A stretch of 20,895 bases of DNA from CADDYX01 sp045809945 (lineage in GTDB: Bacteria; Verrucomicrobiota; Verrucomicrobiia; Chthoniobacterales; UBA10450): positions 1-20,895 of the forward strand of contig JBJMWW010000108.1 of NCBI GenBank assembly GCA_045809945.1, read 5' to 3'. The position numbers and the translations under genes are program-made. The notes under the pieces are model-generated. The model did no database searches, was not told the DNA's origin, and worked only from the letters and a program-made list of their open reading frames with translations. Each line of letters begins with the position of its first letter. Position 1 is the first letter of the stretch. Positions 15,207 through 20,895 of this stretch are shown here, in pieces.

Positions 15207-15294
15207 GCTTGCCGAAAGATCGCTAGAAGCCTGCGGCACACAGCGCCCCGAGGGGCAGACTACTAGTGATTCTTCGACAGGCTCAGGATGACGG
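15195..15294. repeat. ~100-bp REP/MITE-like palindromic element
   Basis: Two 32-bp arms face each other: 15195-15226 (CCGTCATCTTGAGCTTGCCG...) and 15263-15294, whose complement reads CCGTCATCCTGAGCCTGTCG... They agree at 26 of 32 positions. The 36-bp centre contains a small hairpin, GCCCC-GA-GGGGC (15245-15256). The arms belong to the GTCATCCTGAGC type of intergenic repeat that is frequent in many bacterial genomes. No transposase is encoded, so any mobility would need one in trans. The left arm covers the stop codon of the DUF5069 gene. As RNA, the element would fold into a long stem and may protect or end the transcript. Confidence 0.8.
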
Positions 15295-15350
15295 GTTCGC
15301 TAGTCACAATCGCCGCACCACGGGAAGTGGCGACGACATTCCTTCACGCG

Positions 15351-15635
15351 CTATTCGGCCAGTGTATCAATACGCTCAGCCAACCCGAAATCGAGATCGG
15401 TCAGACCGCCTTTGCTGTGCGTTGAAAGCATGAGCCGCACTTTGTTGTAGCGGATATCGATATCGGGATGGTGCTCCTCTTCCTCGGCGACCTCCGCCAC
15501 CCCATCGATGAAGTCGATCGCCTCGCTGAAGTCGTCGAACTCGAATGTTCGTTCGATATGCTTCTTCTCGAGCTCCCACTCCGGTATCTTTTTCATCCGG
15601 TTCTTCAGCTCGTCCGCTTTGATCAACTCCGCCAT
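15351..15635 (-). CDS. phhB: Pterin-4a-carbinolamine dehydratase
   Basis: This 94-aa protein has the usual length and all hallmarks of the family. The active-site block EEEHHPDIDIRYNKVRLML (about 51-70) contains H55, H56 and P57, and continues with STH (H73) and GLTDLDFGLAERID. It dehydrates 4a-hydroxytetrahydrobiopterin, so recycling the cofactor of aromatic amino acid hydroxylases. In bacteria without such hydroxylases, relatives are thought to act on other pterins. No hydroxylase is in this window. The gene lies 54 bp downstream of the second glycosyltransferase on the same strand, and its upstream gap holds a 12-bp palindrome. Function as a dehydratase-fold protein is secure; the in vivo substrate is not. 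Confidence 0.95.
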   Translation of the reverse strand: MAELIKADELKNRMKKIPEWELEKKHIERTFEFDDFSEAIDFIDGVAEVAEEEEHHPDIDIRYNKVRLMLSTHSKGGLTDLDFGLAERIDTLAE

Positions 15636-15657
15636 AACGTTGGACGCTTAACATCCC

Positions 15658-15669
15658 CAAAACGTTTTG
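15658..15669. promoter_or_regulatory. Perfect 12-bp palindrome, possible operator
   Basis: CAAAACGTTTTG is a perfect palindrome 23 bp upstream of the dehydratase start. It could be a repressor site or chance; no partner site is visible. Confidence 0.25.
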
Positions 15670-15689
15670 CAACCGGTGAAACGTGCTCT

Positions 15690-16832
15690 TCAGCGGCTCA
15701 GGATTTTTCCGAGAGTTTTTGCTGAATCGAATAGCTCGACCGCATTCTCGCGCGCAGTTTTCGTGAGCTTTTTCCAGTCGCGCGAGACCTCCCGCACGGC
15801 GGCTGCCGCTTCATCCAACGTTCCGACGAAGCGAAACCCACTCGCAGGCGGAAGATATCTCGTCGCCGATGTATCTTCCGTGATCACCGGCCGCCCACTG
15901 GCCAGAAACGTAGCCGCTCGGTCGCTGAGCCAGCCGGTCCGCCATGCCACATCGACTCCCTTGACCGCCGTGAACTCGGCTGCCGCGCGCGCGATGTAAC
16001 TGCGATACGTGGCCGGCGTTCCGGCAACACGATGCGGCTGGACGATTCGCCAGCCGCGCTCGGACAAACGCGCAATTTCCGGATCGTCCGCGTTCAGATT
16101 CACCGCGAGCTCGAAGTGCGCTTCCGGAACTCGCCGCGCGAGATCGAGATATTTTTCAAACGCATATTTCTTCGACAGGTCAGGAAATTCGCCTTCCACC
16201 TCCACCGCGCCACCCCAGTACCACTGCCCGATCGTCGTGAATTTCATCGCGCGCGGTTTCGGCCGCGCCTTCACGAGCTCCGTGTCCACGAGTGGGAAAA
16301 ACGTTCGCCATTGCAGTGGCGACCGCGGCAGCCGGCAATCCCGCGCGCCGGCATTCAGGCCGATTGTCCAGAACTCGTGATGCGACGATTGCCCCATCTC
16401 GAGCTTCGTCATCCAGTAGAACATTTCGCTCGGATCGAGATCGCAGAGCACGCGTCGGTCAAATTCCAGGAGAAACGGCGGGTGAATCGAATAACTGAGA
16501 TTCAGCAGCACGTTCGGCCCGCGCAGCCGCTCACGTAACTGTGCCCGCGACATTCCGATGCAGCGCATCGCCGCGAGATCGTGCTCATCCGCCGCACGAT
16601 CCTGGCAGAGCAAACAATATCGCGCGCTGAGTCCGTGCACCCGAAGCTGCCGTTGGAAAAAACGGATGCGCCGTTCGTCTTCAGGCTGGTGGCCGCTCGA
16701 CGGCAGCAATTCCAGCCATACGAAATCGCATTTGAGCCGCTTGAGGCCGAGGGCCCACTGCAAAGGAACAGAGAAGTTGCCGCCCCCTTCGCGATATTTT
16801 GCCGCAAACCCGCAGCCGATGAACACCGTCAC
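15690..16832 (-). CDS. Glycosyltransferase-like protein, relative of the one at 8997-10169
   Basis: This 380-aa cytoplasmic protein starts with GTG at 16832 and begins VFIGCGFAAKYREGGGNFSV, a GT-B-like nucleotide-fold start with a glycine-rich loop. The C-terminal block (about 258-345) reads RGWRIVQPH, AAEFTAVKGVDVAWRTGWLS, DRAATFLASGRPVITED and GTLDEAAAAVREV. It aligns residue by residue with the C-terminal half of the first transferase, while the N-terminal halves differ strongly. The pair therefore probably shares donor type but not acceptor. The start lies 50 bp from the divergent tRNA. The dehydratase gene follows on the same strand. Family assignment rests on the fold-like pattern and should be confirmed by profile search. 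Confidence 0.8.
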   Translation of the reverse strand: MTVFIGCGFAAKYREGGGNFSVPLQWALGLKRLKCDFVWLELLPSSGHQPEDERRIRFFQRQLRVHGLSARYCLLCQDRAADEHDLAAMRCIGMSRAQLRERLRGPNVLLNLSYSIHPPFLLEFDRRVLCDLDPSEMFYWMTKLEMGQSSHHEFWTIGLNAGARDCRLPRSPLQWRTFFPLVDTELVKARPKPRAMKFTTIGQWYWGGAVEVEGEFPDLSKKYAFEKYLDLARRVPEAHFELAVNLNADDPEIARLSERGWRIVQPHRVAGTPATYRSYIARAAAEFTAVKGVDVAWRTGWLSDRAATFLASGRPVITEDTSATRYLPPASGFRFVGTLDEAAAAVREVSRDWKKLTKTARENAVELFDSAKTLGKILSR

Positions 16833-16882
16833 GCCGCTCAGTTTGACGCACCGGTGATCCTCCGCAAATTACGCCCCTCTCA

Positions 16883-16956
16883 GCACCCGTAGCTCAACTG
16901 GATAGAGCATCTGACTACGGATCAGAAGGTTTGAGGTTCGAATCCTCACGGGTGCG
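16883..16956 (+). tRNA. tRNA-Arg (anticodon ACG)
   Basis: All four stems pair: acceptor GCACCCG (16883-16889) with CGGGTGC (16949-16955), D stem GCTC/GAGC, anticodon stem TCTGA/TCAGA around loop CTACGGA, and T stem TGAGG/CCTCA around TTCGAAT. The anticodon ACG would be edited to ICG and read CGU, CGC and CGA. The CCA end is not encoded. Confidence 0.97.
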
Positions 16957-16969
16957 CAGGAATCGGCTT

Positions 16970-16990
16970 GATTTAGCGCATCGCGAAATC
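16970..16990 (+). terminator. Weak hairpin after the tRNA
   Basis: GATTT and AAATC flank GCG/CGC with one mismatch and a 3-nt loop, 13 bp after the tRNA. No T-run follows, so it is at best a processing signal or weak terminator. Confidence 0.25.
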
Positions 16991-17005
16991 AAATAATCTC
17001 GAGCG

Positions 17006-17284
17006 GTGATCAAACCGCTTATTGCTGCATCACTGCTCGGTGCGACGGCAGGCGTTTCGTCGCTTACGACGACGCATCTGGTTCATACGTTCGGCGATAC
17101 CGAGGCGCGATTTGAAATGCAGGTGCTGCAAGACCAAACCGTCGTTACTCTCGACAAGCGCACCGGTGACGTGCGTTACATTTATCAGCACGGCAAAGAC
17201 ACACCGCCCGCCCAGTACGCGATCGATGTGAAGGCAGGCAGCAGTTACGGCCAGGTTGTGCCGCCTGAGCGGCGCACGCACTAG
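17006..17284 (+). CDS. Small exported or membrane-anchored protein of unknown function
   Basis: I do not recognise this 92-aa protein. It starts with GTG at 17006. The N-terminus MIKPLIAASLLGATAGVSSL is a lysine plus a hydrophobic run, a signal peptide or anchor, so the rest is probably outside the cytoplasm. The mature part has alternating, strand-like segments (FEMQVLQDQTVVTLDKRTGDVRY) and a basic tail ending in PPERRTH. No cysteine is present. It lies between the tRNA and a convergent nuclease gene that ends 10 bp away. Reasonable length, a start preceded by GAG and a signal sequence support a real gene, but conservation is untested. Confidence 0.6.
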   Translation: MIKPLIAASLLGATAGVSSLTTTHLVHTFGDTEARFEMQVLQDQTVVTLDKRTGDVRYIYQHGKDTPPAQYAIDVKAGSSYGQVVPPERRTH

Positions 17285-17294
17285 CGAGCGGCCA

Positions 17295-18149
17295 CTACTG
17301 AAAATACCGCCGTAACTCGGCGTACTTCTTGTCGCCAATGCCCGGCACCCGCCTGAGTTCGTCAGCGCTTTGGAACGGACGGGCCGCGATGATTCGTTCC
17401 GCCATGACCGGACCGACACCAGGCAGTGCTTCTAACTCGGCTTTGGTTGCACGATTCACGTCTAGATTCGTCGGCGGCTGATCCTTGGTCGGTTCGGTCC
17501 CAGGCGCGATCTCGTTCTCCGGCACCTGAAAACGGTTAATCGGCGGCGCCGGGTTTTCCGCGCGCTGGCTGATGCGTTTGGGATCGCCGTTCGCCCAGCC
17601 GCCAATTTTCTCGATCCGCGCCGCATCCTCTAGCTGGTGGAGGTGTTCCTGTTCCCGACTCATGCTTTCCACGCTGGGCGGAGTGATCTTACTGCCGTGA
17701 ATTCGCGCCAGCCCATTGCGCACCAGCTGTTCTCCCAGATCGCCCTCTTTCGTCTCGACAAACGCGTAGAACCGCTCGGTCCGACTGCGGCCCATCGCAT
17801 CAGACAGACGCGTCAAGACGGTGAACGGTGCAGACAGCTTCTCGGCGGTGAATCTTCTTGCTTCGTCAGCTACGTCTATTACCTGGGCTGCCGTGATCCC
17901 AAAGTACTTCGCCTGCTCCAGCAGACGCGACGGATCGACCGTTCCGGCTTCTGGCGCATCGACCAGGTACAATCTGAAGATGTATTCCTTGCCGCCGGCG
18001 CTGACGTGGAAACTATCGCCGTCGTTCGAAGGGTTAGCGATCAACCGGCAATCGCGAAGAACTGTCCAGCGATGATCGTCAGTGCTGCCGGCGCAAACCG
18101 AGAGACAAATTCCGAGGAAGAAAAATCGCGCGATGGTCTGCGCGATCAC
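17295..18149 (-). CDS. Secreted SNase-like nuclease fused to a ComEA-like helix-hairpin-helix domain
   Basis: This 284-aa protein starts with GTG overlapping the upstream kinase stop by 4 bp. A signal peptide (about 6-20) precedes a staphylococcal-nuclease domain (about 28-186). The catalytic set of SNase is present: D45 in NDGDSF, R59 in FRLYLVDAPE, D64, E67 eight residues later as in SNase, and R121 in DAMGRS. A proline-rich linker (about 195-228) leads to a double HhH region (229-284), LDVNRATKAELEALPGVGP and ELRRVPGIGDKKY, like the DNA-binding end of ComEA. It should be a calcium-dependent extracytoplasmic nuclease that holds DNA through the HhH part. Roles could be DNA scavenging, uptake processing or defence; none is shown. 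Confidence 0.9.
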   Translation of the reverse strand: MIAQTIARFFFLGICLSVCAGSTDDHRWTVLRDCRLIANPSNDGDSFHVSAGGKEYIFRLYLVDAPEAGTVDPSRLLEQAKYFGITAAQVIDVADEARRFTAEKLSAPFTVLTRLSDAMGRSRTERFYAFVETKEGDLGEQLVRNGLARIHGSKITPPSVESMSREQEHLHQLEDAARIEKIGGWANGDPKRISQRAENPAPPINRFQVPENEIAPGTEPTKDQPPTNLDVNRATKAELEALPGVGPVMAERIIAARPFQSADELRRVPGIGDKKYAELRRYFQ

Positions 18150-19060
18150 GCCGCGATCTCGAACTGGCTCATCAGTTTGAACATCTCATACCGACGCTGA
18201 ATCTCTTCACGGCTGAGACTACGCATCCGCTCGAGGCTGAATGCCTCCACACAGAAGCTCGCGAGGACGCTGCCGTAGATCATTGCTCGGCGCAGCTCGG
18301 CAAACGTCACGTTGCCGCCTTGCGATGCGAGATAACCCGCCATGCCGCCCGCGAATGTGTCCCCCGCCCCGGTCGGATCGTGGATGTCTTCCAGCGGATA
18401 TGCGCCGCAACTGAAGAAGTCGTCCTCGCCGAAAAGCAGCGCGCCGTGTTCGCCTTTCTTGATCGCGACAAATTTGGGGCCTGCTTTGCGAATGGCGCGT
18501 CCGGCTCTGATCAAGCTCGTCTGCTTTGTCATCTCGCGCGCTTCACTGTCGTTCAGGATCAGCAGATCGACCCGCGGCAGCAGCGCATCGAGATCGGCAC
18601 GCGTCGTTTCGATCCACAAATCCATCGTGTCGGCGACGACGAATCGCGGACGCTCCATTTGATCGAGCACGTGCGATTGCAAGGCCGGCGCGATGTTGGC
18701 AAGCAAAACGAACGGCGTCTCGCGATACGTCTCCGGCAGTTGCGGACGGAAGGTCTCGAAAACGTTCAACGCGACGGAACGCGTCTCGCGCGTGTTCATG
18801 TCCCACATGTACTCACCAGACCACCGGAACGTTTTTCCATTCACGCGTTGAACGCCTTTCGTGTCGATCTTGCGCGATTGCCAAAACTCGAACTCCGTCG
18901 CGGGGAAATCGTCGCCGACAATTCCCACCAGGTTCACCGGCGAAAAATAACTCGCCGCCAGCGAAGCATAGGAAGCCGAGCCGCCTAACAACTCAGCGTG
19001 TTCTTCGACCGGCGTTTTCACCGTGTCGAGTGCAATGGAACCAACAATCAGTAACGACAT
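18146..19060 (-). CDS. PfkB-family sugar/nucleoside kinase
   Basis: This kinase of 304 aa starts MSLLIVGSIALDTVKTP. The family N-terminal motif GGSASYAS is at 26-33, the NDSEARE segment at about 170-176, and the C-terminal signature DPTGAGDTFAGG at 228-239, where D234 is the catalytic base. PfkB members phosphorylate ribose, fructose, adenosine or other sugars with ATP; I cannot tell which here. I chose the ATG at 19060 because it places the first strand at the N-terminus; an in-frame ATG at 19114 would add 18 residues unlike the family. The stop overlaps the nuclease start by 4 bp, so the pair is one transcript, although no functional link is obvious. Confidence 0.93.
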   Translation of the reverse strand: MSLLIVGSIALDTVKTPVEEHAELLGGSASYASLAASYFSPVNLVGIVGDDFPATEFEFWQSRKIDTKGVQRVNGKTFRWSGEYMWDMNTRETRSVALNVFETFRPQLPETYRETPFVLLANIAPALQSHVLDQMERPRFVVADTMDLWIETTRADLDALLPRVDLLILNDSEAREMTKQTSLIRAGRAIRKAGPKFVAIKKGEHGALLFGEDDFFSCGAYPLEDIHDPTGAGDTFAGGMAGYLASQGGNVTFAELRRAMIYGSVLASFCVEAFSLERMRSLSREEIQRRYEMFKLMSQFEIAA

Positions 19061-19154
19061 AATAGAAAGGCTGTAGTGTGCGCCGTCCTGGCGCGCAGAC
19101 AAGCGGCGCAGCAATGCGGGTGCTGCGAAAGGGGAAAGCCGTCTGAAGCGCGAG
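19061..19154. other. Intergenic gap with two tandem hairpins
   Basis: Two inverted repeats stand side by side: TGTGCGCC/GGCGCGCA (19077-19084 and 19090-19097, one G-U pair) and CGCAGCA/TGCTGCG (19107-19113 and 19121-19127). They lie between the beta-helix gene and the kinase gene. Neither has a clear T-run on the minus strand, so they may be a dispersed palindrome or an attenuating structure. Confidence 0.45.
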
Positions 19155-20282
19155 CTAGTTGCGGCAGCGAATATTAGCCCACGGACTGGTGGTGGTGAGA
19201 GTGCCGCCGCCGCCCATTTCGATCAGCGGGCCGACAGTGTTACCAGGCGCAAGGATGTATTCAGCACCGCCGAAGATGTTGCGGATGATCAGATTGCCTG
19301 CGGAGAAGACTTTCAGTCCGGCGTTTCCGTTGGTTGTCATCGTATTTGAATCAATCAGGTTACTGTCGCCGAGAATCTCGATGCCTGCGTCCGATGACCT
19401 TGCGGTAGGATTATTCAAGTCGCATGTATTGCCTGTAATCTGATTACCAGCGGAGGCTCGGATGCCGTATTCGAAGTTGTTGCGAACGGTACAGCCGCGC
19501 ACTGAGCAGCCGAATGCGGTCGAAATGCCGGCACTATTGCCGCCGGCGGTACAATCCGCGATCGTACAGCCGGTAGCGGCCTCAATACCGACCACGTCGC
19601 CGGACGCGGTGGAATGCAGCACCGTTCCGTAATCGCCGAGGATGATACCACTGTAGTTGTTTGCAGAGGTGCATTGCGAGACGAGCGACTGTTCGCCGAC
19701 GCGAATCCCGGAGGCGTTATTGTTGAACGCCACGCATCCGATCACACTTGATGTTGGGCCACCGTGAAGGCCGTCCCCAGCGGTGTTGCCGACCAAACGC
19801 AGCTTTTCATAGAGCGCCCCGGTCACGTTTTCCGCGGAGATGCCGGCTTCTCTCCAGCCCGATATCGTGCCATTGCGGACGCACAGGTTTTTGTGCGGCT
19901 TAGGGACATCGATACCCGAGACCGTGCCCGATCCGCCGCCGCCGGTCAGAGCAAAGCCATTCAAATCGATCGTCACGTTGTCGGCTGAGACCGTGATGCC
20001 GGCGCCATCGGCTGAAGCGGCGGTTAGGTTCTTAGTAAAGTAAAACGAGCCCGGCGCCTTGATCGTGTAAGGCAGCGACGAGATCGCGGTGCGCTTCTCC
20101 CCAGCCGAGGCGACGTGCCCATCGATGTCCGTCACTCCCGATGTGATATGCGCATCGATCTCGCTGAGCGATTTCATCGTCGGTCCCGGCGGCCCCGGCG
20201 GCGTGAGACTTCCCTGGCTGAATACGGCCCGCGGCGACATGCCGCACGCGAGACAGAATAAGATCAACAAGATGCGCTTCAT
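19155..20282 (-). CDS. Secreted right-handed parallel beta-helix repeat protein
   Basis: This 375-aa protein starts MKRILLILFCLACGMSPRAV, a signal peptide probably cut near FSQG; the ATG at 20282 has AGG five bases upstream. An in-frame start at 20312 would add ten residues before the basic N-terminus. After a short linker (PPGPPGP), residues about 85-350 form irregular turns of about 20-25 residues of the pattern xxGI-x-V-x-xx-N-x-I, rich in N, G and S (ITVSADNVTIDLNGFAL, SGIRVGEQSLVSQCTSANN, AGISTAFGCSVRGCTVRNN). This is the parallel beta-helix of pectate-lyase-like surface or carbohydrate-active proteins. No catalytic residues can be assigned. It is likely exported and may bind or cleave polysaccharide. 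Confidence 0.85.
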   Translation of the reverse strand: MKRILLILFCLACGMSPRAVFSQGSLTPPGPPGPTMKSLSEIDAHITSGVTDIDGHVASAGEKRTAISSLPYTIKAPGSFYFTKNLTAASADGAGITVSADNVTIDLNGFALTGGGGSGTVSGIDVPKPHKNLCVRNGTISGWREAGISAENVTGALYEKLRLVGNTAGDGLHGGPTSSVIGCVAFNNNASGIRVGEQSLVSQCTSANNYSGIILGDYGTVLHSTASGDVVGIEAATGCTIADCTAGGNSAGISTAFGCSVRGCTVRNNFEYGIRASAGNQITGNTCDLNNPTARSSDAGIEILGDSNLIDSNTMTTNGNAGLKVFSAGNLIIRNIFGGAEYILAPGNTVGPLIEMGGGGTLTTTSPWANIRCRN

Positions 20283-20412
20283 GAACCTGACTTTCGCGGC
20301 CGGGTTTATCAATCCTCCTCGGAAAAAGCGAGCAATAAGACAAACACAACCGCCCTTCGCTCGCGGCCCGAAGGAATTATTTAGCGAAGGTCAGGCGTGA
20401 TCGAATCAACCA
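20283..20412 (-). other. Gap between thiE and the beta-helix gene
   Basis: This 130-bp gap should hold the beta-helix promoter. A 6-bp hairpin CCTTCG/CGAAGG (20354-20374) is visible, but no T-run follows it at once on the minus strand. I see nothing else. Confidence 0.3.
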
Positions 20413-20895
20413 CTAAGCCTCACACAAAAGCTGTTTTGCGCGGCGCGCGTAATCTGCGATGTCCGCTGCTGTCAGCAGCCCTGAGACAATGACAACGCGC
20501 CGTGCGCCGAACGCGATCACTTGTTCCAGATTCTCGAGTTTGATTCCGCCAATGCAGAAAATCGGAATCGTAACGCGACGATGAACTTCAGCAATGTCAG
20601 TCAACCCAATCGGCTGATAGTCAGGTTTGGTCGGTGTGGAGAAGAGTGGACCAAAGCCAATGTAATCGGCGCCCTCCGAAGCAGCGGCGATTGCCTGCGC
20701 GATGCTGTGGGTTGATTTGCCGACGACAGCGTCGGCGCCGATTTCCGCGCGCGCTTCTGCGACCGACATATCATCCTGGCCGACGTGCACGCCGTCCGCG
20801 CCGATGTCGTGGGCGACCTCGGGATGATCGTTCACGATCAACGGCACGTCGCGTTCCGCTGTTTGCGCCCGTAGCTCGGATGCAAATCGCCGCAC
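20413..20895 (-). CDS. thiE: Thiamine-phosphate synthase, C-terminal part (5' end outside window)
   Basis: The frame is open to the window end, so the first codons, about 45-50 residues, are missing; the GTG at the edge is probably an internal valine. About 160 residues of a TIM barrel remain. ThiE joins the thiazole and pyrimidine phosphates to give thiamine phosphate. IVNDHPEVAHDIGADGVHVG and the following QDDM carry the pyrophosphate/magnesium site. GKSTHS and GFGPLFSTPTKP form the product loop. IPIFCIGGI and VVIVSGL are the C-terminal phosphate-binding strands. The order and spacing match ThiE rather than TenI, whose loop lacks the TPTK pattern. No other thiamine gene is visible, and no TPP riboswitch could be seen because the leader lies outside. 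Confidence 0.94.
   Translation of the reverse strand: MRRFASELRAQTAERDVPLIVNDHPEVAHDIGADGVHVGQDDMSVAEARAEIGADAVVGKSTHSIAQAIAAASEGADYIGFGPLFSTPTKPDYQPIGLTDIAEVHRRVTIPIFCIGGIKLENLEQVIAFGARRVVIVSGLLTAADIADYARRAKQLLCEA

Noticed and set aside
20354..20374. Terminator after thiE
   Set aside because: The stem has only 6 bp, with a 9-nt loop and no adjacent T-run.

Overview
The window is about 20.9 kb of G+C-rich, densely coded chromosomal DNA. It holds 19 complete or near-complete protein genes, two genes cut by the window edges, one tRNA and several short repeats or hairpins. I see no phage, transposase, CRISPR array or rRNA. The gene families suggest a member of the Verrucomicrobiota, perhaps a soil Chthoniobacterales-type lineage: a PafA/Dop-family (Pup ligase/deamidase) gene beside a DUF5069 gene, Deg2/Deg9-like proteases, a DUF4388 response regulator and a secreted beta-helix protein. 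This taxonomic guess is inference from gene content only.

Region by region. (1) 2-1746: the C-terminal end of one MacB/FtsX-type ABC permease and a complete second one, same strand, 2 bp apart. (2) 1844-3955: a large multidomain response regulator (REC - DUF4388/PATAN - REC - proline-rich linker - unrecognised C-terminal domain). (3) 3990-6567, minus strand: a DedA membrane protein, a 60-aa protein of unknown role, a strong intrinsic terminator, then purB followed 5 bp later by a short glutaredoxin. (4) 6680-10169, plus strand: an MsbA-type exporter, a left-handed beta-helix acyltransferase overlapping it by 4 bp, and a GT-B-like glycosyltransferase. These look like an envelope glycan or lipid modification and export unit. 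(5) 10200-13303: a secreted HtrA/Deg-type serine protease overlapping by one base with a homologue that has lost the catalytic residues. (6) 13304-15206: a PafA/Dop-family gene divergent from a DUF5069 gene, whose 3' end lies in a ~100-bp palindromic repeat. (7) 15351-16832, minus strand: pterin-4a-carbinolamine dehydratase and a second glycosyltransferase related to the first. (8) 16883-17284: tRNA-Arg(ACG) and a small exported protein. (9) 17295-19060, minus strand: a PfkB-family kinase overlapping by 4 bp with a secreted nuclease-helix-hairpin-helix fusion. (10) 19155-20895, minus strand: a secreted parallel beta-helix protein downstream of thiE, which is cut by the window end.

Most of the window is envelope or housekeeping work: lipid and glycan transport, periplasmic protein quality control, purine and thiamine synthesis. 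The points most worth following are the protease/pseudoprotease pair, the PafA/Dop homologue without a visible Pup-like partner or proteasome genes, the nuclease-HhH fusion, and the unassigned C-terminal domain of the response regulator. None of these is shown here to be a new system; they are leads.
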